The notes: generated by a model not told the origin, from the letters alone. A stretch of DNA of 64,000 nt from Kytococcus schroeteri (GCF_042433515.1 NZ_JBHLVH010000002.1:62001-126000), one strand, 5' to 3'; positions 18,150-26,662 are shown, numbered from the stretch's first letter. Made by a program: numbers and translations.

Positions 18150-19888
18150 GCAGGCACGGTTCCGGCGACCTCGTGGCAGGCCGCTACCGCCTCACCGAGC
18201 ACATCGCCACCGGTGGCATGGGCGAGGTCTGGCAGGCCGACGACGAGGTGCTGCAGCGCCCCGTGGCCGTGAAGCAGCTGACCAAGGGCCTCAAGGACAC
18301 CGAGGGCTTCGACGAGCGCTTCCGCTCCGAGGCGCGACACAGCGCCCAGCTGCACCACCACAACATCGCGGCCGTGCACGACTTCGGCGAGGACGACGAC
18401 GGCGCCTGGCTGGTCATGGAGTACGTCCCCGGCCTCACCGTGGCGCAGATGATCCGTGACCGCGGCGCGCTGCCCCCCGAGGAGGTGGCCGACCTCATGA
18501 CCCAGGCGGCCCGCGCCCTGGGGGCCGCCCACTCCGCCGGGGTGGTGCACCGCGACGTCAAGCCGGCCAACGTCATCGTGACCCCCTCGGGCGTGGCCAA
18601 GCTGACCGACTTCGGCATCTCCCGCGCCGTGGACTCCGCCGGCCTCACCCGCACCGGCGAGGTGATGGGCACCGCCCAGTACCTGGCACCGGAGCAGCTC
18701 ATGGGCCGGGGCGCCTCCCCGGCCTCGGACCTGTACAGCCTGGGCGTGGTGGCCCACGAGATGCTCACCGGCGAGCGCCCGTACGAGCGGGAGTCCGTGG
18801 TGGCCACCGCGATGGCGCACGTCAACGAGCCCATCCCGCCGCTGCCGGCCTCCACCCCCGGTCCGCTGGCGGCCGTGGTCACCCGCCTCATGGCCAAGGA
18901 CCCGGCCGACCGCCCGCAGGGTGCCCGGGAGCTGGTGGCCATGCTCACCAACCCCGATGCGGTGGCCGCCGCGCCCCCGCGCGTGGTCGGTCCCGACCCG
19001 GCCGACGAGGCGACCCGCCCGGTGGCCGCGCCCCCGGTGCGGCGACGCAGCATCGCCACCACGCAGGGACACCCGGTCATGGCCAACCTGGACCGTCCGG
19101 CGGCCGGCGGGTCGCGGCGGGCCCCCCAGCGCCGGCGCGGCTTCCCGTGGGCGTGGTTCCTCGCCGCGGTGCTCCTCGTGGGCCTGGCGGCGGCGCTGCT
19201 GGCCATGGTGCTCGGCGGCGGGGACGAGCCACCGCCGGTGAGCGACGGGCCCAGCACGGTGACCCGCACGACCACCCACACCAACAGCCCGGACCCCACC
19301 GAGGACCCGACCACCGAGCCCGACACGCCGGCTGACCCGACCACCACCATCCCGACCACGACGCAGGACCCGGTGAACCCCACGCCGGACCCGACGACCA
19401 CCGACCCGACGACCGCACCCACCACCGAGCCGACGACCACGGACCCGACGACCGCACCCACCACCGAGCCGACGACCACCGACCCGACGACCGCACCCAC
19501 CACCGAGCCGACGACCACCGACCCGACGACCGCACCCACCACCGACCCGACCCCGACCCCGACGGCGCCCTCGCCGACGCAGAGCCCGGAGCCGAGCCCC
19601 ACGGACGAGCCCAGTCCCACGTCGGAGCCCACCACCACGGGTCCGGGGCACCCCACCGGCACGGACAGCCCCACCACGGAACCCGGGCCTGACCCGACGC
19701 CCACCACGGAGCCGTCGCCCACGGACAGCCCGGAGCCGAGCCCCACCGACAGCCCCAGCCCCTCGGACAGCCCGTCGCCGACGGACAGCCCCCTTGACCC
19801 TACCGCGTCGGTCACCATCGGCCCGATCAACCCGTCCTCGCCGGACATCACCCTCACCGAGTCCCTCGACCTGTCCGACCTCGCCTAG
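18146..19888 (+). CDS. pknA: PknA-type transmembrane Ser/Thr protein kinase
   Basis: This 580-residue receptor-type kinase carries a Hanks-type domain at residues of about 10-270: the Gly loop IATGGMGEVW, VAVKQL lysine, VVHRDVKPANVIV catalytic loop, LTDFGIS and APEQ are all intact. A transmembrane helix lies at about 333-356 (WAWFLAAVLLVGLAAALLAM). The outside part (about 220 residues) is nearly all Thr, Pro, Asp, Glu and Ser, with a tandem 12-residue repeat (units TTTDPTTAPTTEP-like), and has no recognisable sensor domain. Mycobacterial PknA has only a short extracellular part. It regulates cell shape and wall synthesis through operon partners. The ATG overlaps the pbpA stop. Confidence 0.93.
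   Translation: MSRHGSGDLVAGRYRLTEHIATGGMGEVWQADDEVLQRPVAVKQLTKGLKDTEGFDERFRSEARHSAQLHHHNIAAVHDFGEDDDGAWLVMEYVPGLTVAQMIRDRGALPPEEVADLMTQAARALGAAHSAGVVHRDVKPANVIVTPSGVAKLTDFGISRAVDSAGLTRTGEVMGTAQYLAPEQLMGRGASPASDLYSLGVVAHEMLTGERPYERESVVATAMAHVNEPIPPLPASTPGPLAAVVTRLMAKDPADRPQGARELVAMLTNPDAVAAAPPRVVGPDPADEATRPVAAPPVRRRSIATTQGHPVMANLDRPAAGGSRRAPQRRRGFPWAWFLAAVLLVGLAAALLAMVLGGGDEPPPVSDGPSTVTRTTTHTNSPDPTEDPTTEPDTPADPTTTIPTTTQDPVNPTPDPTTTDPTTAPTTEPTTTDPTTAPTTEPTTTDPTTAPTTEPTTTDPTTAPTTDPTPTPTAPSPTQSPEPSPTDEPSPTSEPTTTGPGHPTGTDSPTTEPGPDPTPTTEPSPTDSPEPSPTDSPSPSDSPSPTDSPLDPTASVTIGPINPSSPDITLTESLDLSDLA
19397..19545 (+). repeat. Tandem 36-bp repeat in the PknA tail
   Basis: About four copies of a 36-base unit encode a 12-residue Thr/Pro/Asp/Glu unit (ACCGACCCGACGACCGCACC is its core). 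The copies are almost identical at the DNA level, so expansion or contraction by slippage or recombination is likely recent. Confidence 0.85.
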
Positions 19889-19900
19889 GAGACAACCCAC

Positions 19901-22768
19901 ATGGAGACCCCACTGCTGTCCGACCGCTACGAGGTCGGAGAGACCCTCGGCCGGGGTGGCATGGCGGACGTCGTCGCCGCCCGGGACTCCCGCCTCGGCC
20001 GTCGCGTGGCCGTGAAGATCCTGCGTGAGGACCTCGCGCGCGACCCCGCCTTCGTGCGGCGCTTCGAGGCCGAGGCCCTGGCGGCCGCCCGGCTGAACCA
20101 CCCGGGCATCGTGTCCGTCTTCGACGTGGGTGAGCACCAGCCGGACACCCGCGGCGGCCTGCCGCTGCCCTTCATCGTCATGGAGAAGGTCTCCGGCTCC
20201 ACCCTGCGCACCGTGCTGGACACCGAGGGCGTGCTCGCCCCGCGGCGGGCCGTGGACGTGGCCGCCGACGTGATGGCCGCGCTGGCCTACAGCCACGAGC
20301 AGGGCGTGGTGCACAACGACATCAAGCCGGGCAACGTCATGGTCACCGACGACGGCACGGTGAAGATCATGGACTTCGGCATCGCCCGGGCCCTGGCCGA
20401 CGTGACGGTCACCCTGACGCAGCCGGACCACGTGCTCGGCACGGCCAAGTACATGGCACCGGAGCTGGCCGACGGTTCCCCGGCCGAGCCGGCCTCCGAC
20501 GTCTACGCGGTGGGCTGCATGCTCTTCGAGATGCTCACCGGCCGCACGCCGTTCACCGGTGACCCCACCACCTTGGTGAACCAGCACCTCCACGTGGCGG
20601 CCCCCCGCGTGTCCACCGAGCTGCCCTCGGTCTCGCCGGACCTGGACGACCTGGTGGCCGCGATGCTGGCCAAGGACCCCGCCGAGCGCCCCCACCCCGC
20701 CAGCGAGGCCGAGCGCCTCCTGCGCGCGGTGGCCGGCGACCTGGACACGCCGCGCTCGGCCACCGCGGTCACCGGGACCGCCGTGGGCCACGGGGCCTCG
20801 TCCGCCTGGGGCGGGGCCGCCGTCGGCGCCGTCGCCAGCGAGTCCCCCGCGTTTCGCCCGCTGGAGGTGGACCGGTCGCAGGAGACCACGGCCTCCGAGC
20901 CCGCACCCTTCACGCCGCTGGACACCGGTGCGCCCCGGGAGGACGGGGCCGCTGACGACGCCCCGGCCGGGCCCGTGGACGACGCCTCGCAGGACGCCCC
21001 GGCTCCGGACGTGACCGTCGAGGAGGAGGGGACCGCGGAGTCGAGCGACGACCACGCCCCCTGGCAGCCGGGTGACGACGTGCCCACCTTCGCGGTGCCC
21101 GTCATCGGCACCGACGAGGCCGCCACCACCCGCGTCTCCGCCCCCGAGCCGACCCCGGCCCCGCCGGTGGGGAGCACCACGGACGTCTCCGGCTCCACCA
21201 CGGGCTCCCTCCCGGCGGACAGCGACGTCATCCGCCTGGCCGACACCTCCCGGGTGGACTCCACGGCCGCGCGTGACACCGACGAGACCACCCGCGTGCC
21301 CGCCGTCGCCGCCGGGGCGGCCGGGGCGGGGGCCAGCGCGGCCACCGCGCTGGACGCCACCGACCACGCCGCCACGGACGACGGGGGCCGCTCGCTGGAG
21401 GCCGGCGCGCCGCTGACGACGGACACCGGCACCACCGTGTCCGGCACCACCCGCCTGGGGGAGGGCTCCGACGCCCCGGTCCTCGACGACGAGGACGAGG
21501 ACGGCGGGCCGATGATGGGACGGTTCAGCCGCCGCGCGCGACGCACCGGCACCCCGTGGTGGGCCTGGCCGCTGGCGGGCCTGGCCCTGCTGGGCGTGGG
21601 CGTCGGCGTGGCCGCCGGCGTGAACCACTGGTCGAACGAACGGGGCGCGGTCGCCGTGCCGGACGTGCGCGGCAAGTCCCAGCAGGAGGCCGAGGAGATC
21701 CTCGACGACGCCGGCCTCGAGGCCCGCATCGAGGGGCGCATCGACGCGGCCCCGCTGGGGACCGTCCTCGAGCAGACCCCGGACCCCCAGACGTCCGTGG
21801 CCCGCGGCTCCATGGTCACCCTGGTGGTGGCCTCCACGGAGAACAGCCCGGCGCCCACCGGCCCGGGCGTGGACCCGTCGTCCTCCGACGGGCAGGAGGG
21901 TTCGCCCACCGAGACCGACGGGGGCTCGGGCGACGACCGGGAGTCGTCCTCCACCGCCGGCGACGAGGGCACGGAGCCCTCCACCACCGAGCCCTCCGCC
22001 ACCGACCCGACCACGACCGACGGCCAGACGTCCGAGGGCCCCACGGACGAGGAGACCACGCCGCAGGACCCGGGGACCACCACGCAGGACGAGCCCGTCA
22101 CGAGCGACCCCGGGGTGCCGGGCGGTCCGGTGCCCACCACCGAGGAGCCCACCACGACCACGGACGACCCGGACCCCACCACGACGCAGGACCCCGACCC
22201 CACCACGACCGACGAGCCGGACCCCACGACCACGGACGACCCGGACCCCACCACGACCGACGAGCCGGACCCCACGACCACGGACGACCCGGACCCCACC
22301 ACGACCGACGAGCCGGACCCCACGACCACGGACGACCCGGACCCCACCACGACCGACGAGCCGTCGCCCACCGAGACCGACCCCTCGCCGACGACGGACC
22401 CCTCGCCCACGGAGACCGAGCCGTCCCCGTCCGAGAGCGACCCCTCGCCCACGGAGACCGAGCCGTCCCCGTCCGAGAGCGACCCCACGCCCACGGAGAG
22501 CGACCCCACGGAGCCGAGCCCCAGCGAGACCAGCGCGACGGAGCCCTCGCCGACCGACCCCACCGCCACCACCTCGGACGAGAGCCGGTCCCCGGACCCG
22601 TCCCCCACCGAGCCCAGCCCGACCGAGCCCAGCCCGACGGACTCCTCGGCCACCGACCCCGTTCCCTCGGAGTCGAGTGCGAGCGAGACCAGCGCCACGG
22701 AGCCGACGGAGTCCTCCACCGAGAGCTCCCCGACGTCCAGCGCCACGGTGTCCAGCACCACCCCCTGA
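19901..22768 (+). CDS. pknB: PknB-type PASTA Ser/Thr protein kinase with long repeat tail
   Basis: This 955-residue kinase has a Hanks domain at about residues 10-280 (GRGGMADVVAARD, VAVKIL, MDFGIARAL, GTAKYMAPE). A 270-residue Ala/Thr/Asp-rich cytoplasmic linker follows, then a transmembrane helix at about 551-571 (WWAWPLAGLALLGVGVGVAA). One PASTA unit lies at about 584-646 (AVPDVRGKSQQEAEEILDDA). The rest is a 300-residue Thr/Pro/Asp/Glu/Ser tail with DPDPTTTDEP repeats. Mycobacterial PknB has four PASTA units and no such tail. The catalytic loop reads VVHNDIKPGNVMV, with Asn for the usual Arg of HRD. PASTA units bind muropeptides/lipid II and drive PknB activation. AGGAGA precedes the ATG; it ends the operon. 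Confidence 0.93.
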   Translation: METPLLSDRYEVGETLGRGGMADVVAARDSRLGRRVAVKILREDLARDPAFVRRFEAEALAAARLNHPGIVSVFDVGEHQPDTRGGLPLPFIVMEKVSGSTLRTVLDTEGVLAPRRAVDVAADVMAALAYSHEQGVVHNDIKPGNVMVTDDGTVKIMDFGIARALADVTVTLTQPDHVLGTAKYMAPELADGSPAEPASDVYAVGCMLFEMLTGRTPFTGDPTTLVNQHLHVAAPRVSTELPSVSPDLDDLVAAMLAKDPAERPHPASEAERLLRAVAGDLDTPRSATAVTGTAVGHGASSAWGGAAVGAVASESPAFRPLEVDRSQETTASEPAPFTPLDTGAPREDGAADDAPAGPVDDASQDAPAPDVTVEEEGTAESSDDHAPWQPGDDVPTFAVPVIGTDEAATTRVSAPEPTPAPPVGSTTDVSGSTTGSLPADSDVIRLADTSRVDSTAARDTDETTRVPAVAAGAAGAGASAATALDATDHAATDDGGRSLEAGAPLTTDTGTTVSGTTRLGEGSDAPVLDDEDEDGGPMMGRFSRRARRTGTPWWAWPLAGLALLGVGVGVAAGVNHWSNERGAVAVPDVRGKSQQEAEEILDDAGLEARIEGRIDAAPLGTVLEQTPDPQTSVARGSMVTLVVASTENSPAPTGPGVDPSSSDGQEGSPTETDGGSGDDRESSSTAGDEGTEPSTTEPSATDPTTTDGQTSEGPTDEETTPQDPGTTTQDEPVTSDPGVPGGPVPTTEEPTTTTDDPDPTTTQDPDPTTTDEPDPTTTDDPDPTTTDEPDPTTTDDPDPTTTDEPDPTTTDDPDPTTTDEPSPTETDPSPTTDPSPTETEPSPSESDPSPTETEPSPSESDPTPTESDPTEPSPSETSATEPSPTDPTATTSDESRSPDPSPTEPSPTEPSPTDSSATDPVPSESSASETSATEPTESSTESSPTSSATVSSTTP
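22150..22360 (+). repeat. Tandem DPDPTTTDEP/DPDPTTTDD-coding repeats in the PknB tail
   Basis: About four 48-base units alternate the codon blocks for DEPDPTTT and DDPDPTTT. Units are nearly identical in DNA, as in the PknA tail. The direct repeats are in frame and have no spacers of CRISPR type. Confidence 0.8.
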
Positions 22769-22788
22769 ACGGGATCCCGCCCCGGCGT

Positions 22789-23493
22789 CTAGCCCTTCGG
22801 GGCCAGCGGGCGGGCGGAGACCTGCAGCTCGCCGGTGAAGGCGGGGGCGTCCACCCGGTCCACCCGGCTCTCGCGGTAGCCGAGGTCGACCGCCGAGGTG
22901 TACTCGCGCATGAGCTGCACCTCCCACGCGGCGTCGAGCTCGGCCTGGATGGCGTCGGCCGGCCCCACGGCGCGCACCACGAACGGCGGCGAGTACACGC
23001 GTCCCTGCAGGATGAGCGTGTTGCCCACGCACCGCACCGCCGAGGTGGACACCAGGCGCTGGTCCATGAGCACCACGGCCTCCGCGCCACCGGCCCACAT
23101 CGCGTTCACCACGGCCTGGATCTGCTGCTGGTGGATGACCAGGTCGTTGGGTCCGTAGCCGTCGGGCACCGCGTCGCCACGCAGGGGGGAGTCGTCGAGC
23201 ACCACCTCCACGCCGGGCCCCGAGACCGGGGTGAGGCCGGCGGCCCTCGCCACCGGGTCGTCCTGGTCGTCCGTGCCGGCACGGTCGGCCACGGCGGCGT
23301 CCACCTGGGTGCGCAGCCCGGCCACCTCCTGCTCCTTGTCCCGGACGTTGGCCGTCAGGGCCCGCAGGGCCTCGGCCCGATCGCGGTTCTCGGGGCGGAT
23401 GTCGTCGCCGTCGGCCACCGAGGCGGAGATCCCGAAGAGCAGTCCGGCAGCCAGGGTGACCACGGGGACGGCCGTCCCCCACAGCCTGCGCAT
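22789..23493 (-). CDS. DUF881 family membrane-anchored protein
   Basis: This 234-residue protein has an N-terminal signal anchor (VPVVTLAAGLLFGISASVA), a coiled-coil stretch (residues of about 45-75, with the heptad-like REAEALRALTANVRDKEQEV region) and the DUF881 fold. DUF881 markers are VSGPGVEVVLDDS, NDLVIHQQQIQAVVNAMWAGGAEAVVL and the RLVSTSAVRCVGNTL turn. DUF881 proteins are common near division and kinase genes in Gram-positives; their function is unproven. The start was set at ATG 23493 because GGGAGG lies seven bases upstream. It converges with pknB. Confidence 0.85.
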   Translation of the reverse strand: MRRLWGTAVPVVTLAAGLLFGISASVADGDDIRPENRDRAEALRALTANVRDKEQEVAGLRTQVDAAVADRAGTDDQDDPVARAAGLTPVSGPGVEVVLDDSPLRGDAVPDGYGPNDLVIHQQQIQAVVNAMWAGGAEAVVLMDQRLVSTSAVRCVGNTLILQGRVYSPPFVVRAVGPADAIQAELDAAWEVQLMREYTSAVDLGYRESRVDRVDAPAFTGELQVSARPLAPKG

Positions 23494-23589
23494 GCGTCCT
23501 CCCTGTGGCCTGTGGGCGAGTCCGTGGCAGTCTCCCACGGGCAGTAGGACAGGATGGCGCCCACCGAGACCCGTCGACAGGAGCGGCCC

Positions 23590-23853
23590 ATGACCGAGCT
23601 TCCCCCCGAACTGCGAGACGCCGACGACACCCAGGACCCACACCGAGAGGAGATCGCGAGCTCCGCCCCGGGCGTCAACCCCGGCTGGCTGGTGCCCACC
23701 ATGGTGGGCCTGATGGTGCTGGGCGTGCTGTGGGTGGTCGTCTACTACGTGACCCAGGGCCGTTACCCGGTGGAGGCCTGGGGCTACTACAACGTGGCCG
23801 CCGGCATGGCGCTGCTCATGGGCGGTTTCCTGCTCGCCACACGCTGGCAGTGA
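23590..23853 (+). CDS. crgA: CrgA, septation/elongation regulator
   Basis: This 87-residue two-helix membrane protein is a classic CrgA. A short acidic N-terminus is followed by NPGWLVPTMVGLMVLGVLWV, the first helix with VVYYVT, then the second helix in AAGMALLMGGFLLATRWQ. CrgA recruits or inhibits FtsZ-associated proteins in Streptomyces and mycobacteria and binds PBPs and FtsI. The ATG at 23590 has AGGAG six bases upstream; an ATG at 23554 would add 12 residues but lacks a good ribosome site. Its position between the kinase operon and gyrA is conserved in Actinobacteria. Confidence 0.96.
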   Translation: MTELPPELRDADDTQDPHREEIASSAPGVNPGWLVPTMVGLMVLGVLWVVVYYVTQGRYPVEAWGYYNVAAGMALLMGGFLLATRWQ

Positions 23854-23855
23854 CC

Positions 23856-23947
23856 GTCCACAGCCTGTGGACGACGGGAATCACACCGATGTGATTTCCC
23901 ACAGGCCGTCCACAGGCTGGGGAAAACCACACCGTTGTGATCCACAG
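23856..23947. repeat. Cluster of dyads between crgA and the rhomboid gene
   Basis: The cluster holds GTCCACAG-C-CTGTGGAC at 23856-23872 and AATCACA-CCGA-TGTGATT at 23879-23896, both perfect. A degenerate copy of the second (CCACA-CCGT-TGTGA) lies at 23927-23940, 46 bases further on. Extra CCACAGG copies lie between and after. No T-run follows, so a simple terminator is unlikely. Both flanking genes end here. Confidence 0.7.
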
Positions 23948-23982
23948 GGTGGGGAGGGAGCCACGGCACCTCCCCACGCGGC

Positions 23983-24903
23983 TCAGGGGACCAGACCCGC
24001 CAGCGGGTCGCCCACCATCGCGTACCGGGCCAGCGCCAGGGCCACCAGCACCACCACGGTCCCGGCCACCACCCACCACGCGAGGGCGGGCGTGCGGGTG
24101 CGGGCCGCCCGCGCCATGCCCCACGCGAGGACGGCGCCGGTGAGCGCACCACCCAGGTGCGCCTCCCACTCGATGTTGGGGTAGACGAAGCCGATCACCG
24201 CGTTGATGGCGATGAGCACGAGCATCGGGGTGGTGGACCGGCCCCGCGCGTGGTCCACGACCAACAGCGCCAGGAAGAGCCCGAACACCGCGCCGGAGGC
24301 CCCCACGCTGCCGGAGTACCAGTCCCCCCAGGAGCGCGCGGCGACGTCCGGGGGCGTGGCCAGCAGCAGCGAGCCCACCGAGCCCCCGAGACCGCTCACC
24401 AGGTACAGCGCCAGGTAGCGCGCCGGCCCGAGCAGCCGCTCCAGGTAGCCCCCCACCGACCACAGCGCCACCATGTTGAACAGCAGGTGGGTGGGACCGG
24501 ACGGGTCGTGCAGGAAGGCCGAGCTGACGAAGCGCCACGGCTCGGCGTCGGCCAGACCGGGCACGAAGGCACCCCACTGGGTGAGCTGGGGCAGCGCCAG
24601 CTGCACCAGCCACAGGGCCACGCACAGCCCGATGAGGCCGTACGTCACGGGCATGTCGCCCCACCCGAGCTCCCGGCCGCCCAGGCTGGTGCGCCGCGCC
24701 GGCATCGCCCGGCGTGCCGCGCGCACGCAGTCCACGCACTGCACCCCCACGGCCGCCGGCTGCTGGCAGGCGGGGCACGCGGGCCGCTCGCACCGCTGGC
24801 AGCGGATGTAGCTGGGCCGGTCGGGGTGCCGCGGACAGACGGGAGCACCGCCCCCCGGCGTGGAGGGGCGGTGCTCCGGGTCACCCGGCAGGGGGGTGCT
24901 CAC
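23983..24903 (-). CDS. Rhomboid family intramembrane serine protease with N-terminal zinc-ribbon
   Basis: This 306-residue protein starts with a cytoplasmic Cys/His-rich ribbon (CPRHPDRPSYIRCQRC, CPACQ, CVDCV). A rhomboid core of six to seven helices follows, with HLLFNMVALWSVG, the nucleophile in GASGAVFGL (S193) and the catalytic His in EAHLGGALTG (H239). Rhomboids cleave substrates within the membrane. The substrate here is unknown. It lies 13 bases after the cyclophilin gene on the same strand and is probably co-transcribed with it, an order also found in many actinobacteria. Confidence 0.92.
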   Translation of the reverse strand: MSTPLPGDPEHRPSTPGGGAPVCPRHPDRPSYIRCQRCERPACPACQQPAAVGVQCVDCVRAARRAMPARRTSLGGRELGWGDMPVTYGLIGLCVALWLVQLALPQLTQWGAFVPGLADAEPWRFVSSAFLHDPSGPTHLLFNMVALWSVGGYLERLLGPARYLALYLVSGLGGSVGSLLLATPPDVAARSWGDWYSGSVGASGAVFGLFLALLVVDHARGRSTTPMLVLIAINAVIGFVYPNIEWEAHLGGALTGAVLAWGMARAARTRTPALAWWVVAGTVVVLVALALARYAMVGDPLAGLVP

Positions 24904-24916
24904 GTGCGGTGGTGCG

Positions 24917-25435
24917 TCAGTCGTTGACGGTGACGCTGGTGATCTCGACCTTCTCCAGCGGCGCGTCCATGCGACCGGTGGGCACCTTGGCGATGGCGTC
25001 GACGACCTTCTGGCCCTCGGGGTCCTTCACCTCGCCGAAGATCGTGTGCTTGCCCTGCAGGTGCGGGGTGGGGGTCACGGTGATGAAGAACTGGGAGCCG
25101 TTGGTGCCCTTGCCCATGCGGATGCCGGCGTTGGCCATGGCCAGCAGGTAGGGGCGGTCGTAGGCCAGGTCCGGGGAGATCTCGTCGTCGAACATGTAGC
25201 CCGGGCCGCCGGTGCCGGTGCCCAGCGGGCAGCCGCCCTGGATCATGAAGCCGTCGATGATGCGGTGGAAGCCGAGGCCGTCGTAGAAGGGCGTCGGGTT
25301 GGAGCGGCCCGCGTCGTCCTTGTACTCCTTGGTGCCCTTGGCGAGGCCGACGAAGTTCTCGACCGTCTTGGGCGCCTGGTTCTCGAACAGCTCGACCGGG
25401 ATGTCGCCGAGCGTGGTGTGCAGCGTGATGTTCAT
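24917..25435 (-). CDS. ppiA: Peptidyl-prolyl cis-trans isomerase, cyclophilin type
   Basis: This 172-residue cytoplasmic cyclophilin has no signal peptide. Catalytic-site motifs are FHRIIDGFMIQGG (Arg and Phe of the active site), GSQFFITV and LQGKHTIFGEV. It speeds Xaa-Pro isomerisation in protein folding. The ATG at 25435 begins MNITLHTTLGDI, the normal family N-terminus. The upstream DNA has no good Shine-Dalgarno sequence, but GACAAT lies about ten bases upstream and might serve a nearly leaderless transcript. It heads a two-gene operon with the rhomboid. Confidence 0.94.
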   Translation of the reverse strand: MNITLHTTLGDIPVELFENQAPKTVENFVGLAKGTKEYKDDAGRSNPTPFYDGLGFHRIIDGFMIQGGCPLGTGTGGPGYMFDDEISPDLAYDRPYLLAMANAGIRMGKGTNGSQFFITVTPTPHLQGKHTIFGEVKDPEGQKVVDAIAKVPTGRMDAPLEKVEITSVTVND

Positions 25436-25578
25436 GGCGCCATTGTCACAGAACGGCCTCGGACCGTGGTGCGGGGCGGTGGGCGCGTCACCCCGAGCTC
25501 CTCCGACGGCCCCCGAGGTGGTGGTCACTGCGCCCTTCGGTGCAGGATGGGGGCAGAGCCCACGACCGAGGAGGATTC

Positions 25579-26646
25579 GTGATCGACAACCCGTTCCGCA
25601 AGAAGACCGCCAGCGAGCGGCTGGCCGAGAACGCGCGCCAGCGCTTCAGCGCCGCCGCCGACGCATCGCAGGACGCCGGTGAGCGCGCCCGCGAGATCGG
25701 CGCCCGCACCGCGGAGGGTGCGACCGCCTCGGCGAAGAGCGCCGGGTCCGCCCTCGCCGGGCTCGTGCCCACCGTGGCCGCCGCCTTCGCCGCGGCCCGC
25801 TCCAAGACCGCCCACGGCATCAGCGACGGCGTGGACGCGTCGGCCAGCACCCTCTCCGACGGCCTGGACGCCGCCCCGGAGAAGGTCGACCACGCCCGCG
25901 ACTGGATCGTCGACGAGCTGCTGCCCAAGCTGCAGGGCATGGTGGACGGCACCGTGGAGGCCAAGGACGAGGCCGCCGACTCCGGCGGTGCGCTCTCCAC
26001 CTTCGCCGGGGAGACCGTGCAGAAGCGTCAGCGCAAGGGCGGCGTGCTCATGGTGCTGGGTCTTGCCCTCCTGGGTGGTGCCGCCTACTTCTGGTACACC
26101 GACCAGAAGCGTCGTCAGGGTGACCCGTGGCAGCGCGTGGCCACCACCGAGGACCCGTGGGCCGGCACCGAGCGCCGCAGCGTCTCGGCCGCCGCCAACC
26201 CCGGCGCCGGCATGCGTCCCAGCGCCACCGCCCACACCACCCCGGCCGTGGGCGAGAAGGTGCACCTGAGCCCCTCCGAGGCCGCTCGTGAGGCGCAGGG
26301 CACCGGCCCGGTGTCCGCCCTGGCCACCGGTCGCCCGGCCCAGTCCGTGGCCCCCGCCGGCACCGGCACCACCACGCCTGCCACCTCGGACAAGCCCGCC
26401 ACCGAGCCGACCACCGGCTCGCAGCGCCGCTTCGAGGACCCGGCGACGACCGGCCCCATCGCCACCGGCTACGCCCAGAAGGCGGACGACATCGCCGGCG
26501 ACAACGCCCCCACCCAGTCCATCCCGACCGTGGGTGAGCGCCTCAACCCGGTGGACGCCCGCCCGTCGGACAACAACGTGGACCCCTACGGCGAGGGCGA
26601 CGCCCCCACCCGCAAGGGCACCGACGAGAAGTGGCTGCGCAACTGA
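25579..26646 (+). CDS. Unknown protein with Ala-rich helical N-half, one membrane helix and low-complexity tail
   Basis: This 355-residue protein is not recognised. The N-terminal 150 residues are Ala/Asp/Ser-rich and should form long amphipathic helices (ASAKSAGSALAGLVPTVAAA, SKTAHGISDGVDASASTLSD). KRQRKGG then leads into one membrane helix at about 155-174 (VLMVLGLALLGGAAYFWY), followed by a positively charged stretch and a Pro/Ala/Thr-rich tail of about 175 residues. The GTG at 25579 follows GAGGAGGAT, a strong ribosome site. It is divergent from ppiA across 143 bases and ends in a strong hairpin. It may be a membrane-tethered structural protein, a guess only. Confidence 0.7.
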   Translation: MIDNPFRKKTASERLAENARQRFSAAADASQDAGERAREIGARTAEGATASAKSAGSALAGLVPTVAAAFAAARSKTAHGISDGVDASASTLSDGLDAAPEKVDHARDWIVDELLPKLQGMVDGTVEAKDEAADSGGALSTFAGETVQKRQRKGGVLMVLGLALLGGAAYFWYTDQKRRQGDPWQRVATTEDPWAGTERRSVSAAANPGAGMRPSATAHTTPAVGEKVHLSPSEAAREAQGTGPVSALATGRPAQSVAPAGTGTTTPATSDKPATEPTTGSQRRFEDPATTGPIATGYAQKADDIAGDNAPTQSIPTVGERLNPVDARPSDNNVDPYGEGDAPTRKGTDEKWLRN

Positions 26647-26662
26647 CGCGCTGACCGTCCCG

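Noticed and set aside
19397..22360. Tandem direct repeats that could suggest a CRISPR array
   Set aside because: The repeats are in frame within two kinase genes, have no unique spacers, and no cas genes are nearby.
17414..23641. A 2000-codon open frame on the minus strand opposite pknA/pknB
   Set aside because: It mirrors the codon bias of the kinase operon. It has no recognisable domain and only simple Gly/Arg/His-rich sequence, as expected for the complement of high-GC coding DNA.
23879..23896. CRP/GlxR-type binding site
   Set aside because: The halves are in reverse order (TCACA-N4-TGTGA) compared with the CRP consensus TGTGA-N6-TCACA, and the place is a convergent intergenic region.
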